NCBI GenBank assembly: GCA_963556695.1
Contig: CAUWAG010000010.1
Coordinates: 4,030,001 to 4,094,000, forward strand
Length of the DNA: 64,000 bases
Direction: 5' to 3'
Origin: Anthostomella pinea
Taxonomy: Eukaryota > Ascomycota > Sordariomycetes > Xylariales > Xylariaceae
Position numbers and translations under genes: made by a program. The notes under the pieces were generated by a model. It ran no database searches. It saw only the letters and a list, made by a program, of their open reading frames with translations, and had not been told where the DNA came from. Positions 21,360-32,479 of the stretch are shown in pieces (the first letter of the stretch is position 1; the number at the start of each line of letters is the position of its first letter).

Positions 21360-23655
21360 ATGGCTCTGCGACATGCATCGAGCTCTGGGGCTCATGGTCG
21401 AAACGCAAGTCGCGAGAGAGAACTGCCGGCAGGTTACACCAGTATAAGTGACGTTCTCAACCAGTGTGTACCTGCCGGTAGACTCGTCAGCGTCATCGGC
21501 TTGTTAAAAGACCATCGACTGCCCATTCCCACCAAAGCAACCGGTAAGTTATAGATCACCGCACCACCGCTGTACGTATCCAGGGTCTTGGGCTGACGAT
21601 GCCATGAAGACTGGAAATGCACTTTGACCATCTACGACAAGTCCGTAGAGTACGACGCTGCCGGACTAGTGGTTAGTATATTTCGCCCCGAAAATGCCAT
21701 GCCTCAACCGAGTGCTGGAGATGTGGTGGTTGTCATGTCGGCCAAAGTCCAGTTTTACCGTAGTGAGGCATCACTGCTCACGAATCGAACGACCATCATC
21801 CACACCTACTCGGCAAGTGAGATACCCAGGCCACCCAAGTCAGCCAAGGGAGCACTCCATCCACCGTGTCGGCTGGCTGACCGACCTCCTGGAGACAAAG
21901 AACACGAATACGTTTCTTGGCTCTACCACTCCATTGACAAGGGCGCAGTCCCTGAAGCCACTACCTTCATGATACAAGCTGAGAATTCCAAGAGCACCAA
22001 AGACAAGTTCTCCAAGCTGGAAAACATATCCGACGGCAGGTTCTGTGACGTGATTGTACACGTGGTCAAGGAGCCCTTTGACCAGATGGACAAGACGACT
22101 CTCTGGATATCTGATTACACTGAGAACGACTCTTTCTTCAAATTCTCTGTAGACGGCACGAATCAAAGCGAAGGGCGTGATGGGGATCCTTATGGCTATA
22201 TCAACACGGCCATTCCCGCAGCCAGCAACTGGCGCGGGCCCTTTGGCAAGCGCTCCATGCAGGTCACTTGCTTTGAACCGCATGCCTCATTTGTCAACAC
22301 AGGAGTCAAAGCTGGAGACTGGATCCGACTACGCAATCTGCAGATCAAGTTCGGTCGCAATAATGCGAATCTCGAAGGCTATCTACGCGAAGACCGAAGC
22401 GCCTTCGGGGGCCAGCAAATTCAGGTTGATGTCCTCGAGACCGACGACCCGCAGCACTGTGACAGTCGACTCAAGGAAGCGGTCAAGCGCAAGTATGAGT
22501 ATGAGAAGCTGAAGAAGAAACAACTGAAAAGTCTCGCTGGTGCCACTGCTGGCCAGAACGGCGATGGCGGCAACAAGCGGAAAGCAGACGACGCAGAGGA
22601 ACAAAAAAACAGCTCGAAGTCGCGACGGCAGGCGAAACGGGAAGCCGCTAGGAAGAGGGCAGAAGACGATGACAAGAGAGCTCAGGAGAGACTCGGCCTC
22701 AACGAGCTGGGTAAGGAGAAGACTGCATCATTGAGCATGCGTTACCGTTCGCTGACGTTGCTTTCAGTCAAGTGCGAGAGCCTGGATCAGCCGGTGACCC
22801 CCGTGTCCTCCATCATCGACCCAGCGCCGTGGAAGACGACAATAGAAGGTCAAGAGGTGACGCTAATGCTGCCATTCACCAACGTCAAATACCGAGCCAA
22901 CGTCCGAGTCGTAGATTTCCGCCCTCGCAAGTTGGAGCTTTTCGCGAGCTGGCGCAAGAACACAGAGTATGACATGCTTTCCGACTATTCCGGCGGCGAT
23001 TCCGACTCCGACTCAGACGATGATGAGGGCCAAGGCAATTTAGACCTGTATAGAGGGCAAAAGACGTGGGAGTGGCGCTTCGCATTGCAGCTTGAAGAAG
23101 TCGATCCCAAGCAGAAGGGCGAGCCCGACAGATTCTGGGCCGTGGTCGACAACACCGAGGCGCAGCAACTGACGTGCCTCGATGCGACCGAGTAAGTCTC
23201 CTCCCAACTCTGTTCATTCCTCACCACTTTTACACATAGCACAGCCATCACTACAAGAATCCATCCAATCACTGACCAAACATCACAGCCTCCGCGCAAA
23301 CCCCGACGACCTAGTGCGTCTCCACGAGCAGCTCTTCAAGCTCTGGGGCGACCTCGAGGAGCTCAAACGCCAGGAGCAGCAGCGGCAGCTCAAGAACCAG
23401 AAGCGCGTCGCCGCGCACCAACCACCGCCCGACAGCTCCCCGCCCGAAGACCCGGAAGGAAACGGCAATAACATGGGCAACGGCGTGGGCAACAATACAT
23501 CCAAGACCACCAAAGCGTCGAACAAGCCGTTTACGTGCTGCATCCAGCAGTATGGCGTCAAGGTGCGGGAGCCAGACCCGCGCAAGGCGGACGCCGGCGA
23601 GGGCAGGCGGTGGGTGCGTGTATATGGGCTGTTTGGGACCACGATCAGTTCCTGA
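21360..23655 (+). CDS. POT1: telomere end-binding protein Pot1
   Basis: The gene encodes a 691-aa shelterin component that binds single-stranded G-rich telomeric overhangs and protects chromosome ends. Exons are 21360-21543, 21610-22710, 22768-23191 and 23289-23655; introns of 66, 57 and 97 bp have GTAAGT/GTAAGG donors. The first OB fold begins with CVPAGRLVSVIGLLKDHRLP and DWKCTLTIYD, matching the Telo_bind/Pot1 N-terminal fold. The second ssDNA-binding OB fold covers about residues 170-310, with FCDVIVHVVKEPFDQMDKTT and GDWIRLRNLQIKFG. A Lys/Arg/Glu-rich linker follows. The C-terminal part contains PFTCCIQQYGVKVREPDP and ends in RVYGLFGTTI. The 57-bp intron has no in-frame stop, so an unspliced form would only insert 19 residues. 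The start ATG is followed by a short Ser/Arg-rich leader before the OB fold. Confidence 0.9.
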
Positions 23656-24488
23656 CGAGGTCAAGCTGCTGATTTGCGGTTTTGGTGTACGGAGCGTGCA
23701 TTTGCTTTGGGCCTGTATATATTAATACCCCGTGTGTAAGTGGCTACACGACACGCATTGACGAGGAGTTCATGATTGATGACATTCAAGATGGCTGGGT
23801 ACAGCTCAGGAAGACTATGTATGGAATGGAAGTAAGATGTATAGAAAGGAATAAAGGCAAGGAATGAGGTGTCAGATCATGGACTGGGCTTGCGTGTCTG
23901 ATGGATGACTGGCTGCTCCTAATCAAAGATGTGTCAGTATCCGTGTCACTTACTTGTGATGGCCACCGTCAGACTAACGGGCCGGGGACCTTGGTTGCTT
24001 AGTCTAAAGTCGACATTAGACCCCGACGAGTAGGTGTCTAACTAAGGTCAATGATATACCACAATCGCAGGATTCAGCAACGGGAAGACAGTGTATGATC
24101 CATATCTCATCTCTTAAAGTAGCATATCCTAAGCGACCACCTTTTCCACCTGGGTACATAAGTAGCCAAGTCATCCCCTTTGGGACCACCCACTATGAAC
24201 GGCTATTAACTTGAAACCCGACTGTCAGGAGGTACTAGGGCAGGTAAGCGACCACCAAGCCAAGCCGTAATCAATCATACACATCAGAATATTAAAATGT
24301 CATGAAGCCTCCTCACTTTTTGCTCCCGAGCAGAGCCTCCAGCTGTTGAACAAGGGCCAATGAGCTCGAGTCGGTTTCCCTCGTCGTCATCCAGCCGTTC
24401 CCGTAACACCACCCACCATGCAGAAATCGAACCTCCCATCGCACGCGACAAACGCTTCGTCGCACGCAGCGCGTCAACGCTCATTCGC
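23656..24488. other. convergent intergenic region (Pot1 / Scc3)
   Basis: This is the 3' flank of both genes. No gene or element is recognised. Confidence 0.6.
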
Positions 24489-27400
24489 TTAGTCGCCAAT
24501 GACATCGTCGTCCTCTTCCATCTGGTTACCCACGGGACGCTCCTCCTCATCATCTTCGATTGGGTCTTCGAGCAGTTCGCGCTGCCGCAGATCATCCACG
24601 GTGCCTTCTTCTGGCTCGTTGTCTTCGAAGGGGTCGTCAATCTCTGGCAGCTCGCTGCTGTCATCATCATCGATCATGAGCTCCGCGCTAATCGCGGGCT
24701 TCGCAGGCTCCTTAGCCCTACTTCTTGGTAGAGCCTTCTTCTTCCCGCCTCGCAGCTCTCGCAGGTAGTCTTCGTCGAGGTAAGACACGACCTCCTTGAA
24801 ATAAACCCCGAGCTTCGTTTTGTTCCGTACGAGTCGTTTGCGGAGCTTGCCTGCGTGGGGACCGCTGTGATCTATCATCTTGGCTAGAACGGCTAGGACA
24901 AGTTTCCCAGTGAGTTCGCAGAGAATCTTCTCGGCTTTGAGCTCCGCAGCGACTTGTTCTTGCTCTGTCAGATCTTCATCTTCATCGTCCTCGGGTGGCA
25001 GCTCATCGTCCAGCGGATCTTCATCGTCTGTTGGGTCGTTAAGAGTCTTGTTCGTCCGCTTCGCATATGCACGCTCTGCGGCGTCGAAGATGGGTATTAT
25101 CTCCCGTATAGTCAGATCAGGGGGCATTTGCTCGAGCAGAGGACGTAGCTTCCCATACTTTGAGGCATCAGGTGCGTCGATCACAGGTCGCAGGAAGACG
25201 AATAATGCGCATATATCGCAAGCACTTCCGACGGCAAAGAGTCGTAAATCATCGTTAAAGCCCCTCGACGAGAATGTGTGGATTAAATTGGTGATGAACT
25301 CTTTGCGCAATACGACCAGTTGATCAAGGTCATCATTGGGTATCTCTTCACCATTTCCGATGGCGTTCCGCAACCTGTGTACTTTCCACATGAAGTAGAA
25401 CTGACAACACTTGATGGCGAAAGCGACAACTTCATCCTCTGGGTCGTCGAGCTCGTCGTTTGGCTCCTCCAGGCGGCCGCGATGTACGATACCGGTAAGG
25501 ATCTTGATGGCAGGTTGGTCAGAATCGATAGACGTTCCAGAAGTTTCAAGGATCTCCACACAGTCAGAGACACTCCCTAGCTTGCTGATTTTCATGAGGG
25601 TATTGGCAAGGTCGGTGAGCGCCGCTCGGTCTTCCAGATTGCCTCGAACCGAAAGCTCACAGATCTTGTCAAGACTCCGTAATGCGTTGATCGAGTTGTC
25701 CCAGAGCACAGCGATTTTGTTGTCAACAAGTTCCTCTAGCTCTTCGTACTGTCTCGCATGAATGAAAGATGCCGTCGCCTCATTAAGAAGTCCCTGATCG
25801 ACATGCCGATTGAATTGGGTTGTGATCTCGTCCAAGAGCTTATCGTATGTCGCCGAGTTCTGCCGAAGTTGTTGGAACACCTCTAGATCTAGGAAGTGTT
25901 CCAGGCGGAGTACGGTGGCAGCCATTGCTGGATCAGAGGCAAACTTATTCAACAGTCGAGGAATGAGGCTAGCCAACTGCATTCCTGCGTCTTCCTGTGC
26001 TTCGAGTTCGGCCCTGGCATTTCTTCTTCTGCTCTTGTCATGCTCCGCCGATAGAGTAAGGCTTTCCTTCACCGCCGTAGCAAGGACGTCAAGTAAGATA
26101 GCCTCCTCCCGAGGTTCAGGGGCAACGGCCTTCCGCATGGCAGCCTCGATCGAATTCGTCTTCGACTTCGATTTGGACTTTGAGCTGGTTGTGTGATCGA
26201 ATAGAAGATAGCCGGCTAAAACCTGCCAATTGTTGAGTTCCGGTATCCTCTCATAAAGGACTTGAGCTGCCCGTGCGATCCGAGAGTCTGGTATGTTGGC
26301 GTTGACGACATCCGCCGCCACGTCCAAACCATGCTTCAGCTCGTCTTGCTCGTCTGTCAGTTGGGAATCGTAAACCGCCAAGTTCTCTGCCAGAGCTTTG
26401 ATATTGATCCAGTCTTTCCGAGGCGTGTCATAGTCATCTTCTTCTTCGTCAACCCCAAAGACCTCTTCCAGCGCTTCGCTTCCACCAACTTCGTCCACCT
26501 TGTTGTCAATGAACTCTTGTACCAGCTCAGAGAAAAAACTCACGACTGCCTTGCGGACCCTGATCTCCGAATCAAATAGTAGTTTGCTGACGGAATCGAC
26601 CTCTTCGGGCTCCAACATACCAGAGGCTCGAAGAATGTCTACGACTGCAATCGCCGCGACGCGTACAGTGATCTCGGAGTCCTTAGTGGCCATTTCAACG
26701 AGGCGAGGCCGAAATCGGTCAATGAAATGAGCCAACTTCTCTGCATCTCGTTTCAGAACTCTTGCTAGTTGCTTCAGAACCTCTTGACGCGTAGCGACGT
26801 TGACATCAGATAGCAGCCATCCAAGATATCGTAGGTACTCGGGTGACATGTACACGGTTGGCAGGGTGCAGACCCAGGTGCCGAGGGCCTCAACACACTC
26901 GGCGCGAATCTTTGGGTCGATGTCACGGTATCGGTGAACGAAGACGATGTCGAACAAGTCCTTGACTTTGCCGTCGATGAAATCTCGATTCCCCTGTGCA
27001 ACCTCAAGCGCCCTTCGTGTGTTGTCGACGAGGTTCTTGTTCTTGCCTCTGCGGTTGGATTCGGCCTGGAGCGCCTGATTTGATTTGGTGATTCGCTCGT
27101 CGAGCAGCTTCGTCACTTCTATCAACGAGGTGAGCATGGACAGCCCGACGGTCGTTGCTGTATGACGGAAGGGCCTTAACGACGAAGAAGACATGATGCC
27201 GACCCATCGTTGGACATTATCGAGAAGCTCTTCGTCGTTGTATAGGACATCGGTCTGGTGCAGTAAACTGACAAGGGAGTCGAAGAATCCGACAAGGAGC
27301 TCGCGGAAGTTCTTGCTGCCCTTGGCTCTTGAGATGAGAGGATAGTCGGAAACACTAGTCTGTTGCAGGTGGTCAGCGAGGCGTTAGTATTCGGCGAGGT

Positions 27401-28191
27401 TGTCGCATACCTGCTCATAGGCCTCTTCCAGCTCTGTGAGCTTGTTTGCCGAGTTCTCCGGATCTCGTATATCATCATTTGTAAGGTGTTGTCCGCACCC
27501 AGCCGCAAAAAGAACGCAGTTGATGAGCTCAGTCAAGGCCTTCGCATCGTCGGTCTGGTATCGCCGAAACCAATGTGAGGCGACATCATCAGAGGAATCG
27601 CCGGAGCCAAACACCTCGGCTAATGCAACGTCAGCGCCATGTGTAGGAAGGCGTGTAAAGTTGTCGGGTATCAGTCTTACAGTAAAGATCGTCGCCGTCG
27701 CCGTCGCGTCTTGCGACAGCCAGTCTAACGGTTTTCTTGGGTCTGTTTGGCAGCTTCAAGGCCGGCGCACTTGAAGCAGACGCGGCGGTAATTGTTGGCG
27801 CGTTGCCATTGACCTTGGTCCGCTTGGCTGCTGGCTTTCTGGAACGCGACTTCTGGCTTGATCTGGATTTATTGGTTCGCGGCGCAGGTTCGTCGTCAGC
27901 ATCGTTGGCGTCGGCGTAGGCGTCGGCGTCGTCATCGCTCAACTCGTGGCTCATCTGTTCTGGTTCTTCCTCTGCAGGGTCGACAGTGGGCTCTTCATTC
28001 TCGGCGTCCTCTTCGTCGTCGTTGTCAAGATCTCGCTTGCGTTTTGACGACGAGTGGTCGTTCTGAGAGGAGTGCGGTTCTGGGCTGAATTTCTGGGGGG
28101 CAGCCCTGGCGCGTCCCGACCGGCGCGGCGCGGGAGAGGAAGTCGCGTTGTTGTCCGAAGTCTCCATAAGGGGCGCTCGTGATGATGACAT
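24489..28191 (-). CDS. SCC3: cohesin subunit Scc3/Psc3 (stromalin, STAG family)
   Basis: The gene encodes a 1196-aa cohesin subunit that binds the kleisin and loads or holds the ring on DNA. Exons are 28191-27681, 27619-27411 and 27359-24489; the introns are 61 bp (GTAAGA, CATTAG) and 51 bp (GTATGC, AACAG). The first 170 residues are Ser/Arg/Asp-rich and disordered. The STAG domain starts in exon 3 with NFRELLVGFFDSLVSLLHQT and runs through WVGIMSSSSLRPFRHTAT. The stromalin conservative domain follows, with VFVHRYRDIDPKIRAECVEA and YLRYLGWLLSDVNVATRQEV. Helical repeats extend to about residue 1080. The C terminus is strongly acidic, with EDPIEDDEEERPVGNQMEED. Length and domain order match fungal Scc3. 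It diverges from UreD. Confidence 0.95.
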
Positions 28192-29088
28192 GTGGGATTA
28201 CAGATGCGAACTCGATGCGACCATCTCTGTCGCGAATATGTGCGGGTGCTGGTGCTGGTAAACGTGAACGGGTAGAGGAGGCGGGTTGTGAGAGTGAGAG
28301 CGAGCGCGTTCGTAAGGTGTCTATCGTGGTGGTGGTGGTGGTGGTGGGGATGGATCTAAACAGATTGAAACACCAGACGCGACCGCCGCAAATACCCTTG
28401 TGGCTCCTCAACCCATTTTCCAGCCACAATGACGGATGGGTCACGGATCAGGATACAAGGTACCTTGGAGCCCAACGGGTACCCGTTTGTACCTGGTTTG
28501 TACCTGATTTGTACCCAACTGGGATGATAGCTACTTCTGGATGGGGACACCACCCATCCCTTCTTTCAATCAAGCAACTTCCAGAATACAGACCAACAGC
28601 CACCATTCGTGACCCTGGTCCTTATTCTGGATACCGCTACCACAAGGCACACCCCCACCAAAAAAGCCACCGAATTCTTCTGCCCCGGTAGATACATGTA
28701 CCTGATAAGTACCTAGGTAGGTACGTACTTCCAGGTGTCCTCCTGAGTCCTGCGCGTCCACAACCACATTACCGAAGCCTAATAGCGCCTGCCTGTCTCA
28801 ATTCATTGTTCTCAATCGGCCATTTTCAATCCTCCCAACAATTCCAACCATGAACTGCTCACGCCTGCTGCTATAACAGCTGAAGGCATTTCGCGTTCCA
28901 ATGCTTTACCCTGTTCAATTGGATCATGAACTGGCAATCTGCGAGGAGCATTTGATCAGTCTTTCTTGGCCCACTCCACCCCCAGAACTGGTGGCACAGT
29001 TCTGGGTCGAGGTCTCCAGATCTTCTTCACTGGCAGTTCAGCACCGATATGGGTGGTGGAACCCGAACTGAACGTCGCTATCATAGAG
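28192..29088. promoter_or_regulatory. divergent promoter region (Scc3 / UreD)
   Basis: This interval contains a (GTG)n tract at about 28328-28349, in the probable 5' untranslated region of Scc3. It also contains a cluster of tttgtacctg/ggtacc motifs at 28458-28520 and a cctaggtaggtacgtac tract at 28710. No gene is seen. Confidence 0.5.
28328..28349. repeat. (GTG)n microsatellite
   Basis: About seven GTG units run in a row, 140 bp upstream of the Scc3 start codon. Confidence 0.85.
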
Positions 29089-30081
29089 ATGACCTCCCCG
29101 TTTCCAAAATCATCGTCGCTCCCTGGGGAGGGACGTGTTGTGGTGAAGCTGATGCCAAACCATGTCTCTGCGCTTGAGAGCATCACGTACCAGTATCCCC
29201 TGAAGCTCATATCCCCGTCCCCCACCGCCGAGCAGGGCAGTGTGCTGGTGTTCCTGCTATCTTATGGAGGCGGTCTCGTCGGCGGAGACCAAGTCAACCT
29301 CTTCATCGAGGTCAAACCGAAGGCCAGGCTCAGCGTGGTGACGCAAGGACATACAAAGGTCTTCCAGTCTATTACTCCAGACGTTGTGACCAGACAGAAG
29401 ATGCAAGTTGAAGTCAGACCCGGTGCCGCACTTTGCCTGCTTCCGGATCCTGTGCAACCATTCGAAGCAAGCGTCTACGAGCAGACGCAGATCTTCAAGG
29501 TGACTAGTGGCGCATCCTTGTGCTTGCTGGACTGGGTGACTCAAGGCCGCACAGCTCGAGGGGAGAATTGGAGTCTCACACGCTGGGTTGGACGTAACGA
29601 GGTATGGGCCGTTCCCGAATCCGAGCCCTCCAAGAGCCGCCTTCTTGTGCGCGACACCGTCATTCTCGACGGGGCGCCGGGACCTACTCGGTCTCAAACG
29701 CTTCGACAGTCAATGCATGGAAATGCTATAGTAGGAACTCTGATTCTACGGGGGCCCATGACCAGAAGAACGGGCGACTTCTTCCTATCGGAATTTGCAG
29801 CATTGCCACGGCTGGGTGCCCGGGACTTTCGGACCGCTGAGACGCGAGAGAAGGAAGAAGCCGCCCCTCAAACTCCTTTCGAACGTTGGCGGGCGACGAG
29901 ACTCAGGCAGGAGAAGGAAACGAATATACTATGGTCGGCAGCCAACGTCCGCGGCTGCATCGTCGTCAAGTTCGGTGCTACGACGGTGGAAGCTGGCCGC
30001 AATTGGATTGGGTCGATGCTTCTCCAAGAAGGCAGTATCGAGCGACACTTCGGAGAGCAGTCTCTGATGTGTGTTCGATAG
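29089..30081 (+). CDS. ureD: urease accessory protein UreD
   Basis: The gene encodes a 330-aa homologue of UreD/UreH, which with UreF and UreG inserts nickel into urease. The single-exon frame is open further upstream (to 28966) without an ATG there. The ATG at 29089 gives the usual fungal start MTSPFPKSSSLPGEGRVVVK. Family blocks include TYQYPLKLISP, VFLLSYGGGLVGGDQVNL, RLSVVTQGHTKVF, ALCLLPDPVQPFEAS and LLDWVTQGRTARGENW, covering the UreD domain from about residue 20 to 270. The C-terminal region (VRGCIVVKFGAT, WIGSMLLQEG) is also conserved. It shares a promoter region with Scc3 on the other side. No other urease gene lies in the window. Confidence 0.95.
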   Translation: MTSPFPKSSSLPGEGRVVVKLMPNHVSALESITYQYPLKLISPSPTAEQGSVLVFLLSYGGGLVGGDQVNLFIEVKPKARLSVVTQGHTKVFQSITPDVVTRQKMQVEVRPGAALCLLPDPVQPFEASVYEQTQIFKVTSGASLCLLDWVTQGRTARGENWSLTRWVGRNEVWAVPESEPSKSRLLVRDTVILDGAPGPTRSQTLRQSMHGNAIVGTLILRGPMTRRTGDFFLSEFAALPRLGARDFRTAETREKEEAAPQTPFERWRATRLRQEKETNILWSAANVRGCIVVKFGATTVEAGRNWIGSMLLQEGSIERHFGEQSLMCVR

Positions 30082-30677
30082 AGGCCGACTATCTTGAGGC
30101 TGCTATTTAATGAGATACCCAAGTTTCTGCATATCGTCGGACAACCACAAAGTGATTGATACCGCAAAAGAACATAAACCTGGTCCACCCCAAATGATTG
30201 AGGAAATGATGATCGTATCAATCGTACGTTTGGTTTGTATGTGGTGGAATTTCACTGGACCCCTTTTCATGGGCCGAAGCAGAGGGCTCTCGGAGTAACT
30301 AAGGGGATGAGACGATATGGTATGAGGTAGCATGGAAATCTGTACAGCAGCATCGGGTATGCTCGATTTTGATCGGTAAATCGCTATTATTGGTCACATT
30401 AGCAAATATTACAGGATGTCCTTTGTCCCCATCAATACTCACAGGCAACTCACAGAATGTACATGCAAATTGCTGACTTCAACGTTGCCAGGCGTCGGCC
30501 AGCTGTGCAGGGCTGTCCACAGTTCGTGCCCCACCATTGTGCCTTCACATGCGTGACAGGCTTTGCCCCGCCGACCATAAACTTTTCCAGTCATCCCATC
30601 ACATGCAACTCTGCGACTGATGAGGTGTCTGTTTATTCTCCGACTTTAGATACAGCGACGCAGATGGTCTGAAAGAA
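30082..30677. other. intergenic between UreD and RPC4
   Basis: This is the probable 3' untranslated region of UreD and the promoter of RPC4. No gene is seen. Confidence 0.5.
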
Positions 30678-32479
30678 ATGCCTCCTCGGACCTCTCGTGG
30701 TAGTGAAAGAGGAAGAGGTGGTCGGGGCGGACGAGGAGCAGCTCCCTCAGCCGCCAGCTCCAGAACTGCTCAAGACGATCCTGTGCAGTCGAATGAGACT
30801 TCGTCACAAAACAACGAGCAGCAACCCCAAAATACGTCAAGTTTCGGTGCAGCCACAGCAAACCCCCGCGCACAAGTAACCACAACAGCAAGCCCGGGAA
30901 TGTCAGACCTTCAAGGCGATCGGGCCACTCCGGCCAGCTCACGGCAATCTCAAACTCCGGGTGCGCCGTCGCGAGGCCCTGGTCGGTTCAGGCCCAAGAA
31001 TGTCCGCCGAGATGAGGCAGAGCGAAAGAGACTAGAGGATGCCAGAAATCGCGACCTCGCTTCCAAGATCAAGGCTGAGGAGCGCGAGCAGCGAGATGAA
31101 GAACGCCGCGCAAGAAGAGGTCGTGGCAGGGGAGGCAGGGATCGCGGTGGACTCATCAGAAGAGGCGGCGCAGCCTCTGGACCCTTCTCGGCTATGGCAG
31201 CAGGTATGACATTCAGGACGCTACCTTGACCTGGAAGATAAAACAAGTGCTAAATCGTCAAATAGAGAACGCCAGAGGAGGCTTCGGCCGCGCTGCTGGA
31301 GGACATGGTTCCGGAGGTGCTGGAGGAGCTTCCTCCTCTAAGGGCGGAGGTAACACATACAGCCACATTCGATACCATCCCAGACGAGAGCATGAGAACC
31401 GAATCAACATTGATCTCCTTAGTGGGCTCACCGATGGCACCGCAGAAGACGGATCTCCACTGTACCAGCCCACCCGCTACAGCCAAAAGTCGGTTGGCAG
31501 TCTTCCTATTGGTCTATTGCGAACGCAGCATGAGGACGCAGAAGTCAAGGTCAAAACTTCGGCTGAGCTTGAGGCCGAGGACCGTCAATCGTCGGATGAC
31601 GAAGGCAACCTCTTCGTCGACTCGCCGGCTAAGGACCTGCGAGATGTCGGAATGAAGGATGACGACGAGTTCTGGCATGCGGCTCCGGCAAGCGAGGTTA
31701 AGATAAAGCCTGAACCTGGTGCGGAGCCGGAATCCGGAGACGTCGATATGGCGGATATCCCTGAGGCACAGCCCAAAGCACCTGATTCTCCAGAACTAAA
31801 GAAGAAAGTGACGATCAATGAAGACGGTTTCGCTACAGAAGTCGATGCCGAGCAGAAGAAGCGGAAGGAGAAGGAGAGAAAGAAAATGGACGATCCCGAA
31901 TACGTGCAAAATGCGGCAGACCTGGAAAGTATTCTACGCGACCTCAGCTTTGGGCCCCCTGTCGAACCCGAAGAGGGACAAGAGCAGGACGACCAGCGAC
32001 AAGCGAAGGACGACCAGCTTTACCTCTTCCAACTACCACCCATTCTCCCCCCTCTGATGCAATCAACGGACGATTACGGCGGAGAGGCGGACACTGTAGA
32101 TCTCACATCTACGGGGTACGGTGACGGAGCCAAGGTCAAGACGGAAGAAGGCGCTGAGTCATCGCAGCCCGCATTTCACGGTCTTCCAGCTAAAGGCGGA
32201 TGGGTAGGGAAACTCAATGTGCGCAAATCCGGAAAGATTGAGTTCGACTGGGGAGGCACTACCCTCAACGTGGGATTAGGAGCAGAGTCCACCTTCTTGA
32301 CGTCTGCCATCATGGCGGAACAGAACCAGGACATGGATAATCCCGAGGCGAGCACCGGGTTCGCCTGTGGTATGGGCCAAGTCGTGGGCAAGTTCTCCGT
32401 GACTCCGATCTGGGACGACGAAGAGGATTGGGACCCGAGTCTGGACGACATATATGGCAACGAGGAGAGTGCGGCGTAG
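30678..32479 (+). CDS. RPC53: RNA polymerase III subunit RPC4 (Rpc53)
   Basis: The gene encodes a 579-aa subunit of RNA polymerase III that works with Rpc37 in initiation, termination and reinitiation. Exon 1 is 30678-31203 and exon 2 is 31266-32479; the 62-bp intron (GTATGA, AAATAG) restores SAMAA/ENARGGFG. The N terminus is RGG/Arg-rich and then charged (AERKRLEDARNRDLASKIKA). The conserved RPC4 domain occupies the last 150 residues, with DQLYLFQLPPILPPLM, GWVGKLNVRKSGKIEFDWGG and CGMGQVVGKFSVTPIWDDEE, and the end WDPSLDDIYG. In the middle is an acidic Ser/Glu-rich linker with SSDDEGNLFVDSPAKD, as in other fungi. The frame stays open for 74 codons after the TAG stop (see findings). Confidence 0.95.

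Noticed and set aside
10584..30081. A functional cluster of chromosome-maintenance genes (Hnt3, Pot1, Scc3, AT-hook, importin alpha)
   Set aside because: They have separate promoters and mixed orientation, and unrelated housekeeping genes (UreD, helicase) lie among them; coincidence is the simpler explanation.
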